Assembly: GCA_035525365.1 (NCBI GenBank)
Contig: DATLEK010000035.1
Coordinates: 1-41,501 of the forward strand
DNA from: GCA-2861595 sp035525365
GTDB taxonomy: Bacteria; Actinomycetota; Acidimicrobiia; Acidimicrobiales; GCA-2861595
DNA: 41,501 nt
Direction of reading: 5' to 3'
Shown here: in pieces, positions 34,184 through 41,501 of the stretch
How positions within the stretch are numbered: position 1 is the stretch's first letter
How the letters are laid out: each line of letters starts with the position of its first letter
Translations under genes and position numbers: made by a program
Notes under the pieces: generated by a model
The model's database searches: none
Told to the model about the DNA's origin: nothing
The model's input: only the letters and a program-made list of their open reading frames with translations

Positions 34184-35917
34184 CTACGCCTCCTCGAACA
34201 GCGCCTCGCCCCGCCGCAGACGCGTCGCCGTGCGCACCACCTGGGCCAGCTCCCGCCTCGTGGGCGTGTGGGCGGCGAGGAAGCGGGCACATCCCACGAG
34301 GATGAGCCGGCCTTCCTCCGATCCCACCGGCCAGGCGTGGAACTGGCGCACGGCCGCCTCGTAGGTCTGGTACCAGTGGAAGCCGGCGTCCTCGGCCAGC
34401 AACGCCCCTCCCAGGGCAGCGACCAGTGAACGCGCATCGCCTCCCGCAAAAAGCCAGGAGTAGGCGAGGGCGCCGGCATCGTCCACCCGCCCCTGCTCGT
34501 CCCAACACGAGGACAGTTCCTCCAGATGCACACCCTCGCGCACCTGAGGCGGACGGGCCGCCGGCACGTTGAGGAACCGGTCCTGGTACACCCGCATGGC
34601 GCCGTGGAAGACAGCCCGCAGCAGCTCAGGCGACGGTGAGCGCACCAGCATCTGGTGGACGGCGTTGGCGGCGGTGAAGCCGTGGTGCACGACGTCCCAG
34701 TCGCCGTGGTCGTTCTGGGTGTGGAAGCGGGTGATGCGCAGCGCTCCGGCATAGGCCACGGAACGTCCGAGCTGCTCGGGCGTGGCGCCGGCGGCGATGG
34801 CCGCACAGATGGCACCGACGATGACGGCGGGATCTTCCCCCAGCATCGTCCACGCCAGCCCCGCCACGTTGTCCCAACTGCCGGCGGCCAGAGGGTCGAC
34901 CACCGCCAGCAGCTCCGGTAGCCGCCCGAAAGCGGAGTCCATGAGAGCCACCAGGTCAACGGGATGGCGCCAGCTCCCGCCCTCCTCGGCCCGCGAGGCC
35001 CGGGCCGTGCCCCGCACGAGAGTGGGCAGCACCTGGGGAGCGACATCTACACCCAGCAGCCCGACCGCCTCGAAGGCCTTGTTGGTGAAGTCGAGGGTGT
35101 GGCCGCCGTCGAGGAAGACGTGGTCGGTCGCGGCCGCCGTCATCATGGCCTCGATCCCCGAGAGGCTCTCCGAGGACCGCAGCGCGCTCACCAGAGTCCG
35201 CTCGCCCGCATCGCTGGACCGGGTCTCGATGAAGCGGCGGTACCAGCCGGCCAGGCGCTCCGCCGGGACCGAGGTACCCAGCGGCGCCAGAGGGAAGCGG
35301 GGCGGGCGCCCACGGGTGTCGCGGGAGACGAAGGCCAGCGCGTGCACCAGGGCCAGTGGCCGGTCGGCTTCGTCCAGTTCGGGAAGCACGTTGGCCATCG
35401 CCACCAGCACGGTCAGGCCGGCACCCCAGCCGTCGGCGCGGTAGGTGGTGCCGAAGTCGAGCCCCACCCGGACCACGTCCTCCGGCCCGCCCGAAGGACC
35501 GGATCCCTCCAGCAGTCCGAGAACAGCCTTGGCCATGACCAAAGTGAGACCCTGTTCCAGACCGTCCTCCAGTCGCCGGCGGTGATGCTCAGCACCAAAG
35601 CCGTCACCGCCCACCACCACGACCACGTCTCCGTCGACGATCTCCACGGGGTAGGCCCGCACGTCGTCGGCGAAGGGGTCGAGCGTGCCGCCCGAGCACA
35701 GGTCGAAGCGGGCGTTGTGCCAATGGCACGTCACCAGTCCCGACTCCACCGTCCCCCGATGCAGTGGGAAGCCCATGTGCGGGCACCGGTCGTCTAGGGC
35801 GTACGCCGCCCCCTCGTGCCAGAACACGCACACGGGCTGGGATCCGGCCTTGCCCGTGAGAAAACCGGCCGACTGCAACTCCTCCAACGCACCCACGGTC
35901 ACCCGGACCGGCTCCAT
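34184..35917 (-). CDS. Rieske [2Fe-2S] domain fused to a large unknown helical domain
   Basis: 577 residues. The first 105 residues are a Rieske ferredoxin domain with both cluster-binding boxes, CPHMGFPLHRG and CHWHNARFD, in the order CxH...CxxH. The remaining 470 residues are Ala/Leu-rich and helical, with a His-rich stretch (RITRFHTQNDHGDWDVVHHG) that could bind metal. This is not the START-like catalytic domain of ring-hydroxylating oxygenases. An oxidoreductase in which the Rieske domain feeds electrons to the C-terminal domain is plausible; substrate unknown. Start ATG 35917, diverging from the PIG-L gene across 56 bp. Confidence 0.8.
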   Translation of the reverse strand: MEPVRVTVGALEELQSAGFLTGKAGSQPVCVFWHEGAAYALDDRCPHMGFPLHRGTVESGLVTCHWHNARFDLCSGGTLDPFADDVRAYPVEIVDGDVVVVVGGDGFGAEHHRRRLEDGLEQGLTLVMAKAVLGLLEGSGPSGGPEDVVRVGLDFGTTYRADGWGAGLTVLVAMANVLPELDEADRPLALVHALAFVSRDTRGRPPRFPLAPLGTSVPAERLAGWYRRFIETRSSDAGERTLVSALRSSESLSGIEAMMTAAATDHVFLDGGHTLDFTNKAFEAVGLLGVDVAPQVLPTLVRGTARASRAEEGGSWRHPVDLVALMDSAFGRLPELLAVVDPLAAGSWDNVAGLAWTMLGEDPAVIVGAICAAIAAGATPEQLGRSVAYAGALRITRFHTQNDHGDWDVVHHGFTAANAVHQMLVRSPSPELLRAVFHGAMRVYQDRFLNVPAARPPQVREGVHLEELSSCWDEQGRVDDAGALAYSWLFAGGDARSLVAALGGALLAEDAGFHWYQTYEAAVRQFHAWPVGSEEGRLILVGCARFLAAHTPTRRELAQVVRTATRLRRGEALFEEA

Positions 35918-35973
35918 CCGACCAACGGTACGCCGTATGGGGCGCCGGGCGGCAGCCGTGCGAGCATAGACCT

Positions 35974-36762
35974 ATGGCAACCCTGGTCACCTTCCACGCC
36001 CATCCCGACGACGAGGCCATCGCCACCGGCGGCACCATGGCCAAGGCGGCGGCCGAGGGTCACCGGGTCGTGCTCGTCCTGGCCACCCGCGGGGAGCTGG
36101 GGGAGGCTCCCGACGACCTGGGACCGGTGGGGGACCTGGCCGCGCGGCGGACCGACGAGACCATGGCCGCGGCCAAGTTCCTCGGGGTCCAGCGGGTGGA
36201 GTTCCTCGGCTACAAGGACTCGGGGATGATCGGCGATCCCCAGAACGAGGCGCCGGAGTGCTTCTGGAAGGCGGACGTGGAGGAGGCGGCAAGAAGCCTG
36301 GCCGACATTCTCATGGAGGAGAACGCCGACGTCCTGACCGTCTACGACGAGAACGGCGCCTACGGCCATCCCGACCACATCCAGGTGCACCGGGTTGGGG
36401 TGCGGGCGGCGGAGCTGGCGGCAACGCCGGCGGTCTACGAGTCCACCATCGACCGCGAGGCGTTCGTGGCCCTGTTCGAACGGGCCGAGGAACTGGGCCT
36501 CACCCCGCCCGACGGTGTGGGGGACATCGAGGGCTTCGGCGTGCCGGGTGAGCTGATCACGACGCGCGTCGATGTCAGCGACTTCCTCGAGGAGAAGCGG
36601 GCCGCCATGGCCGCCCACTCCAGCCAGATCGCCGAAAGCTCGTTCTTCCTGAACATGGGCCCAGAGGCCTTCCACGCCGTGTGGGGTCAGGAAACCTACA
36701 TCAAGCGCGGCGCCGCCCCCGGCACCATCGATACATCACTGTTCGGTGGCGCCGGGGGCTGA
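35974..36762 (+). CDS. PIG-L family N-acetylglucosaminyl deacetylase (MshB/Mca-like)
   Basis: 262 residues of the LmbE/PIG-L zinc deacetylase family. The metal motifs are present: FHAHPDDEAIATGG near residue 8 and YGHPDHIQVHRVG near residue 130. In actinobacteria such enzymes include MshB (mycothiol synthesis) and Mca (mycothiol conjugate amidase); sequence alone does not tell which. The catalytic Asp lies in HPDDE. Single gene, convergent with yceI. Confidence 0.88.
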   Translation: MATLVTFHAHPDDEAIATGGTMAKAAAEGHRVVLVLATRGELGEAPDDLGPVGDLAARRTDETMAAAKFLGVQRVEFLGYKDSGMIGDPQNEAPECFWKADVEEAARSLADILMEENADVLTVYDENGAYGHPDHIQVHRVGVRAAELAATPAVYESTIDREAFVALFERAEELGLTPPDGVGDIEGFGVPGELITTRVDVSDFLEEKRAAMAAHSSQIAESSFFLNMGPEAFHAVWGQETYIKRGAAPGTIDTSLFGGAGG

Positions 36763-36794
36763 CCCGCAGGGGAAGTAGCTCGGGGGACGGGTGA

Positions 36795-37352
36795 TCAGGC
36801 GAGGACGGCTTCGATCTCGAGGGTGACCTTGACCTTGTCGCCGACCATGACGCCGCCGGCTTCGAGCGCCATGTTCCACTCGAGGCCGAAGTCCTTCCGG
36901 CTCAGCTCAGTGGTGGCGGTGTAGCCGGCCCGGAGGCCTCCCCAGGGGTCGGGGCCGATGCCGTTGAAGTCGAGGTCCAGCTCCACGCGGCGCGTGACGC
37001 CTTTGAGGCTGAGGTCGCCGACCACGGTGTAGCCGTTGCCGTTGGCCCTCACCTCTGTGGAGCGGAAGGCCATGGAAGGGTTGTTCTCCACGTCGAAAAA
37101 GTCAGGCGAGCGGAGGTGGGCGTCGCGCTTCTCGTCACCGGTGTCGACCGAAGCGAGGTCGATGCTGGCCTCGACACTGGAAGCCAGAGGATCTTCGCCG
37201 ACGGTGAGGGTTCCCGAGAAGGACTTGAACTGGCCACGGACCTTGCCGACGAGGTGCCGCACGCTGAACTCGACGGCCGAGTGCGACTGGTCGATGGTCC
37301 AGGTGCCGGCGGGAAGATCGAGACCGGTGGCGATTGACTGGGTGAGGCTCAT
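36795..37352 (-). CDS. YceI-family lipocalin-like protein
   Basis: 185 residues with the YceI beta-barrel signature: AGTWTIDQSHSAVEFSVRHL, RSPDFFDVENNPSMAFRSTE, GDLSLKGVTRRVELDLDFNG and the C-terminal strand VGDKVKVTLEIEAV. Family members bind polyisoprenoid lipids. There is no signal peptide, so it is probably cytosolic. ATG 37352 has AAAGGAG five bases upstream. It diverges from marR, and twin palindromes between them suggest that MarR represses it. Confidence 0.9.
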   Translation of the reverse strand: MSLTQSIATGLDLPAGTWTIDQSHSAVEFSVRHLVGKVRGQFKSFSGTLTVGEDPLASSVEASIDLASVDTGDEKRDAHLRSPDFFDVENNPSMAFRSTEVRANGNGYTVVGDLSLKGVTRRVELDLDFNGIGPDPWGGLRAGYTATTELSRKDFGLEWNMALEAGGVMVGDKVKVTLEIEAVLA

Positions 37353-37374
37353 TTGAACTCCTTTGGGTAGGTGC

Positions 37375-37386
37375 TTGCAATTGCAA
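37375..37386. promoter_or_regulatory. Probable MarR operator, site 1
   Basis: TTGCAATTGCAA is a perfect 12-bp palindrome in the yceI-marR intergenic region, of the type bound by MarR-family dimers. Its centre lies 20 bp, two helical turns, from that of site 2. Confidence 0.65.
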
Positions 37387-37394
37387 CAACTTCG

Positions 37395-37406
37395 TTGCAG
37401 ATGCAA
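37395..37406. promoter_or_regulatory. Probable MarR operator, site 2
   Basis: TTGCAGATGCAA matches site 1 at ten of twelve positions and is an imperfect palindrome. Its left half doubles as a -35-like TTGCAG for marR, so binding would block the promoter. Confidence 0.6.
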
Positions 37407-37423
37407 TCATTCCCGGGTATCCT
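37395..37423 (+). promoter_or_regulatory. Probable marR promoter (leaderless)
   Basis: TTGCAG (37395-37400) and TATCCT (37418-37423) are 17 bp apart. The expected start of transcription is at or next to the ATG at 37431, giving a leaderless mRNA; no ribosome-binding site is present. Confidence 0.6.
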
Positions 37424-37430
37424 GAAAAAC

Positions 37431-37877
37431 ATGCCGAAGGTGCGCTGGCTCGACGATCTCGAGGAGGAGGCATGGGTCGGATTCCTGCGCACCCAGGCCC
37501 GTCTGATGACCCAGCTGGACCATGAGCTTCGGGAGGAACACGGCCTGTCGCTCGCCGATTACGACGTGATGGCCACCCTCTCGGCCCAGCCCGATCACCA
37601 GCTCCGGGCCACCGAGCTGGCCGATAACGTGGTCATCTCACCCAGCACCCTCACCCGTCGCCTCGACTCGATGGAGCAGCGGGGCCTGGTAGCCAGGCGG
37701 CGCTGCCCATCGGACGCCCGGGGGGTGCACGTCGTGCTCACCGACGAGGGGATGAGGGCACTGCAGGCGGCTGCGCCCAGCCACGTCGACGGTGTACGCC
37801 GCCACTTCATCGACAGCCTCACCCGCAGCCAGATCGAGGCGTTGGCCCACATCGGGCGCCAAACATCGTCCCAGTAG
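37431..37877 (+). CDS. MarR-family transcriptional regulator
   Basis: 148 residues with the MarR winged helix: DYDVMATLSAQPDHQLRATE, LADNVVISPSTLTRRLDSME (recognition helix), QRGLVARRRCPSDARGVHVV (wing), LTDEGMRAL. Dimerisation helices flank it. ATG 37431 is chosen because the promoter places the transcript start there. It probably represses itself and yceI through the two palindromes. A small membrane protein follows ten bases after its stop and may be co-transcribed. Confidence 0.9.
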   Translation: MPKVRWLDDLEEEAWVGFLRTQARLMTQLDHELREEHGLSLADYDVMATLSAQPDHQLRATELADNVVISPSTLTRRLDSMEQRGLVARRRCPSDARGVHVVLTDEGMRALQAAAPSHVDGVRRHFIDSLTRSQIEALAHIGRQTSSQ

Positions 37878-37887
37878 CGTCCCGCCG

Positions 37888-38274
37888 ATGCCCCCGCTGC
37901 TGGTCGCCTCGCTGCGCGAGCTCCACGAGGGGTGGGCGTGGTTCGTCATCATCGGCAACGGGCTCGCCGGCGTGTGGTCCCTCGGGGCCCACTGGCTGGA
38001 GCCTCTCCGGTCGAGGGCGCTGTGGTGGTTCACCGTCGTCGCCCAGCTGTCGCTGTTCGTCCAGGTCGGGCTGGGAGTGGGGATGGTGGCGGGCCAGGAC
38101 ATCGTGGCCCCGCAGTTCCACATGTTCTACGGCTTCGTGGGCATCATCGCCATCGGGATCCTGTACTCGTACCGCGACCAGTTGCGCCACCGTCTGTACC
38201 TGCTCTACGGCTTCGGCAGCCTCTTCGTGATGGGCCTGTCCATCCGGGCACTGCTGGTGGGCGGCGCCCGCTGA
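37888..38274 (+). CDS. Small four-helix membrane protein
   Basis: 128 residues with about four hydrophobic segments (WFVIIGNGLAGVWSLGA, WWFTVVAQLSLFVQVGLGVG, FYGFVGIIAIGILYSY, LYGFGSLFVMGLSIRALLV). No family recognised. The ATG lies ten bases after the marR stop, so it is probably in that operon and under the same control. Confidence 0.75.
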   Translation: MPPLLVASLRELHEGWAWFVIIGNGLAGVWSLGAHWLEPLRSRALWWFTVVAQLSLFVQVGLGVGMVAGQDIVAPQFHMFYGFVGIIAIGILYSYRDQLRHRLYLLYGFGSLFVMGLSIRALLVGGAR

Positions 38275-38317
38275 TGCCGGGTGACAGCTCCGGCGAGTCA
38301 CCCTCTACCGTGGGGCG

Positions 38318-40177
38318 ATGGCCACTGCTCCTCCCCTGATCCCCCTTGAGATCCTGTTCGGCAACCCGGAACGGGTGCTGCCCGGGGTGTCTCCCGACGG
38401 CCGGAGCCAGTCCTACGTGGCGCCCGTCGACGGCGTCCTCAACGTGTGGGTCGGCCCAATCGACGGAGAGGCTCACCCGATGACCGACGACCGCGACCGG
38501 GGGATCCGCCAGTACTTCTGGGCGCATGACGGCCGGCACCTGCTGTACCTCCAGGACAAGGGCGGGGACGAGAACTGGCGGCTGTACGCGGTGGAGCTGG
38601 CCACCAGGGCGGTGCGGGACCTCACGCCGTTCGAGGACGTCCAGGCCCAGGTGGTGGAGATCTCCAAGCACCACCCGGACCGGATACTCGTGGGGCTGAA
38701 CCGGGACAAACCGGAGCTGCACGACGTGTACCAGCTCGATCTTCGCACCGGGCAGCTGGAGAAGGTCGTCGAGAACCCCGGTTTCGTGGGCTGGCTGGCC
38801 GACGACCAGCTCCGTGTCCGGGCCGGGGTGGCGCCCACTCCCGATGGAGGCTCGATGATCATGGTCCGTGACCTGGAGGAGGACGCCGAATGGCGGGTCC
38901 TGCTGGTGGCCGGCCAGGAGGATTCACTGAGCACGGCGCCCCTGGGCTTAACCGCCGACGGCGAGGGCCTCTACGCCATCAGCTCGGTGGGGGCCAACGC
39001 CGGGCGGCTGGTGCTCCTGCCCCTCGACGGCGGGGAAGCCAAGGTGCTGGCCGAGGACCCGCGCTACGACGTGAGCCGGCTGGTCGACCATCCCGACACC
39101 CACCTGCCCCTGCTGGTGGGCTTCATGCGGGAGCGCCTGGAGTGGGAAGCCCTCGATCCTGCCGTAGCCGACGACCTGGCCTTCCTACAGAAGCTCCACA
39201 CGGGCGATTTCGACATCGTCGACCGCGACGACGCCGACGCTGTGTGGCTGGTGGCTTTCACGGCCGACGACGGCCCGGTTTCCTACTTCGCCTTCGACCG
39301 CGACAAGCGTGAGTCGCGGTTCCTGTTCCACCATCAGCCGGCGCTGGCCGGCTACCAGCTGTCGGGAATGGAGTCGTTCAACTTCACCGCCCGCGACGGG
39401 ATGAGCGTCAGCGGCTACCTGAGCTTCCCCGTCGGCGAGGACCGGTCGGGTCTGCCCACCGTGCTGAACGTGCACGGTGGCCCGTGGGTGCGGGACACCT
39501 GGGGCCTCGATCCAGAGGCGCAGTGGCTGGCCAACCGGGGGTACCTCTGCGTGCAGGTGAACTACCGGGGGTCCACCGGCTACGGCAAGGACTTCCTCAA
39601 CGCCGGCAACCGGGAGTGGGGCGGGCGCATGCACGACGACCTGGTCGACGCCGTGAGGTGGGTCGTCGAGCAGGGCTACACCGACCCCCAACGTGTGGGG
39701 ATCTTCGGCGGGTCGTACGGCGGGTACGCCGCCCTCGTCGGCGCCGCCTTCACCCCCGACGTGTTCGCCTGTGCCGTCGACATCGTCGGCCCGTCGAACC
39801 TCCAGACCCTGATCGAGAGCATCCCGCCCTACTGGGCGCCGTTGGTGGCCCAGTTTTACACCCGCGTCGGCAACCCTGGGACGGAGCCGGAGTTCCTCTG
39901 GTCACGCTCGCCGCTGTCGCGGGCGGGCGATATCCGGATCCCGCTTCTGATCGCCCAGGGCGCCAACGATCCCAGGGTCAAGCAGGCCGAGGCGGAGCAG
40001 ATCGTCGCCGCCCTGCGTGAGAAGGGCATCGACCACGAATACATGCTGTTCGAGGACGAGGGCCACGGCTTCGCCAAGCCGGAGAACCGCCTCCGCTTCT
40101 TCGCCGCCGCCGAGGCCTTCCTCGCCCGTCACCTGGGCGGCCGCTGCGAGCAGACCCCCACCGTTGCGAGTACATAG
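38318..40177 (+). CDS. S9-family serine peptidase (acylaminoacyl/prolyl-oligopeptidase type)
   Basis: 619 residues. An N-terminal beta-propeller region (about 1-350; repeats such as YFWAHDGRHLLYLQDKGGDE) precedes an alpha/beta hydrolase peptidase domain with the nucleophile in GIFGGSYGGYAALVGAA, the acid in IAQGANDPRVKQAE and the His in EDEGHGFAKPENR. No signal peptide, so probably cytosolic peptide turnover. Its last codons, V-A-S-T-stop, lie inside copy 2 of the palindromic repeat, so the repeat has supplied the stop codon. Confidence 0.92.
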   Translation: MATAPPLIPLEILFGNPERVLPGVSPDGRSQSYVAPVDGVLNVWVGPIDGEAHPMTDDRDRGIRQYFWAHDGRHLLYLQDKGGDENWRLYAVELATRAVRDLTPFEDVQAQVVEISKHHPDRILVGLNRDKPELHDVYQLDLRTGQLEKVVENPGFVGWLADDQLRVRAGVAPTPDGGSMIMVRDLEEDAEWRVLLVAGQEDSLSTAPLGLTADGEGLYAISSVGANAGRLVLLPLDGGEAKVLAEDPRYDVSRLVDHPDTHLPLLVGFMRERLEWEALDPAVADDLAFLQKLHTGDFDIVDRDDADAVWLVAFTADDGPVSYFAFDRDKRESRFLFHHQPALAGYQLSGMESFNFTARDGMSVSGYLSFPVGEDRSGLPTVLNVHGGPWVRDTWGLDPEAQWLANRGYLCVQVNYRGSTGYGKDFLNAGNREWGGRMHDDLVDAVRWVVEQGYTDPQRVGIFGGSYGGYAALVGAAFTPDVFACAVDIVGPSNLQTLIESIPPYWAPLVAQFYTRVGNPGTEPEFLWSRSPLSRAGDIRIPLLIAQGANDPRVKQAEAEQIVAALREKGIDHEYMLFEDEGHGFAKPENRLRFFAAAEAFLARHLGGRCEQTPTVAST

Positions 40178-40205
40178 AGGGCCTTTTCCGCACGCTATGT
40201 ACTCG
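40167..40205. repeat. Palindromic repeat, copy 2
   Basis: CGAGTACATAG / CTATGTACTCG with a 17-nt loop, identical stem and loop length to copy 1 at 10733-10771; the flanking bases CGTTG on the left and GAA on the right also match. It lies between the convergent S9 peptidase and pckG, and overlaps the peptidase stop codon. Confidence 0.85.
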
Positions 40206-40217
40206 AAGCGCCGTGGG

Positions 40218-41501
40218 TTAGCCGTTCAGGCGCTTGGTCAGTGCGTCCAGTTGCTGGCGGAGGGCGGGGGGCAGGTGGTCGCCGAACTGGGAGTAGTGCT
40301 CGTTGATCGACGGCACCTCGCGTAGCCACTCCTCCTTGTCCACCAGCAGCAGCTCGGCCAGGTCTTCGGCGGAGACGTCCAGGCCCTCGGTGGGGATGGC
40401 TCCCGGCGCCGGCACCCGGCCGATGGGGGTCTCGACCGCGTCACCACCACCGGCGACGCGCTGGAACACCCAGTCGAGGACCCGGCTGTTCTCGCCGAAG
40501 CCGGGCCACAGCCAGCGGCCGTCGGCGTCCTTGCGGAACCAGTTGACGTAGAAGACCCTGGGCAGGTTCTGGGCGTCGGCGTTGCCCATCTCCAGCCAGT
40601 GGGCCAGGTAGTCGCCCATGTTGTATCCGCAGAACGGGAGCATGGCGAAGGGGTCCCGGCGGAGCTGGCCCACGGTGCCGGCGGCGGCGGCGGTGGTCTC
40701 CGAAGCCATGATCGAGCCCATGAACACGCCGTGTTCCCAGTCGAAGGCCTCGGTCACCAGAGGGATGACAGAGGAGCGCCGGCCGCCGACGAGGATGGCC
40801 GAGATCGGCACGCCGGCCGGGTCCTCCCACTCGGGGGCGATGGCGGGGTTCTGCGAAGCGGGAGAGGTGAAGCGGGCGTTGGGATGGGCGGCGGGCGTGC
40901 CCTTCTCCGGGGTCCAGTCCTCACCCTTCCAGTCGATGAGATGGGCCGGCGGCTCGTGGGTCATCCCCTCCCACCACACGTCGCCGTCGTCGGTCAGGGC
41001 GGTGTTGGTGAAGATGGAGTTGGCGGCCAGGGTGAGGATGGCGTTGGGGTTGGTGTGGGCGCCGGTGCCGGGGGCCACGCCGAAGAAGCCGTACTCGGGG
41101 TTGATGGCGTAGAGGCGCCCGTCGGGACCGGGGCGCATCCAGCAGATGTCGTCGCCCACCGTCTCCACCTTCCAGCCGGGGAGAGTCGGCACCAGCATGG
41201 CCAGGTTCGTCTTGCCGCACGCCGAGGGGAAGGCGCCGGTGATGTAGCAGGTGACGCCTTCAGGGCTGGTGAGCTTGACGATGAGCATGTGCTCGGCCAT
41301 CCAGCCCTCGTCGCGGGCCATGACCGAGGCGATGCGCAGGGCGAGGCACTTCTTCCCCAACAGGGCGTTGCCGCCGTAGCCGGAGCCGAACGACCAGATC
41401 TCCCGGGTCTCGGGGAAATGAACGATGTACCTGTTGTCGGCGTCGCAGGGCCACGCGGAATCGGCCTGGCCAGGCTCGAGGGGGGCACCTACGGAGTGAA
41501 G
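40218..41501 (-). CDS. pckG: Phosphoenolpyruvate carboxykinase (GTP), 5' end outside the window
   Basis: The 427 C-terminal residues of a GTP-type PEPCK, which converts oxaloacetate to PEP in gluconeogenesis. The frame is open to the edge of the window, where it reads LHSVGAPLEPGQADSAWPCD. Motifs: SFGSGYGGNALLGKKC, the P-loop-like ITGAFPSACGKTNLAML with the active-site Cys, FGVAPGTGAHTNPNAI, and the GTP-type VGGRRSSVIPLVTEAFDW and FCGYNMGDYLAHWLEMG. An internal TTG at 41360 is not the start. It converges with the S9 peptidase. Confidence 0.95.
   Translation of the reverse strand, partial: LHSVGAPLEPGQADSAWPCDADNRYIVHFPETREIWSFGSGYGGNALLGKKCLALRIASVMARDEGWMAEHMLIVKLTSPEGVTCYITGAFPSACGKTNLAMLVPTLPGWKVETVGDDICWMRPGPDGRLYAINPEYGFFGVAPGTGAHTNPNAILTLAANSIFTNTALTDDGDVWWEGMTHEPPAHLIDWKGEDWTPEKGTPAAHPNARFTSPASQNPAIAPEWEDPAGVPISAILVGGRRSSVIPLVTEAFDWEHGVFMGSIMASETTAAAAGTVGQLRRDPFAMLPFCGYNMGDYLAHWLEMGNADAQNLPRVFYVNWFRKDADGRWLWPGFGENSRVLDWVFQRVAGGGDAVETPIGRVPAPGAIPTEGLDVSAEDLAELLLVDKEEWLREVPSINEHYSQFGDHLPPALRQQLDALTKRLNG

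Overview
The window is high-G+C, densely packed chromosomal DNA with many GTG and TTG starts, 4-nt stop/start overlaps and several apparently leaderless genes. The fused E2/E1 2-oxoglutarate dehydrogenase (Kgd type), a GTP-dependent PEP carboxykinase, a GluABCD-type ABC transporter, a UvrD2-like helicase and a DUF222/HNH gene all point to Actinomycetota. Overall style suggests a deep-branching lineage such as Acidimicrobiia; this is inference, since no rRNA or tRNA is present.

Layout. (1) 217-3621: a giant LuxR-type regulator carrying an AbiEi-like N-terminus. (2) 3688-7023, minus: an amino-acid ABC transporter operon in the order ATPase, lipoprotein, permease, permease. (3) 7086-12172, plus: kgd, a palindromic repeat, then a NYN nuclease/S1/histone-tail fusion. 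(4) 12199-15459, minus: a CrtC/AttH-like protein, a prenyl synthase fused to an SCP2-like domain, and a small unknown. (5) 15530-21722, plus: five unrecognised genes packed in one apparent operon that ends with ispH. Blocks 4 and 5 face away from each other across about 70 bp and together look like an isoprenoid/lipid-handling locus. (6) 21752-22357, minus: a DsbA/FrnE-like gene whose active-site codon is TGA, with a hairpin just downstream; this is a selenoprotein candidate that ordinary gene calling would truncate. (7) exonuclease III, a sigma-region-4-like small protein, a UvrD2-like helicase and a 470-bp gene-free stretch. (8) 26046-31160, plus: hydrolase, membrane-anchored MurF-like ligase, Ddl-like ligase, double-ACT protein, peptide deformylase, PH/SHOCT protein. 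(9) 31185-33761: a recombination-scarred patch with a truncated GAF sensor, a DUF222/HNH gene and an oppositely oriented 3' remnant of a second HNH gene. (10) 33762-41501: small hypothetical, Rieske fusion, PIG-L deacetylase, yceI and marR divergent around twin operators, small membrane protein, S9 peptidase, a second copy of the palindromic repeat, and the 3' part of pckG.

The strongest leads are the candidate selenoprotein with its SECIS-like hairpin, the five-gene unknown operon coupled to ispH, the dispersed hairpin repeat, and the unusual domain fusions (AbiEi-LuxR, SCP2-prenyl synthase, NYN-S1-H1 tail).
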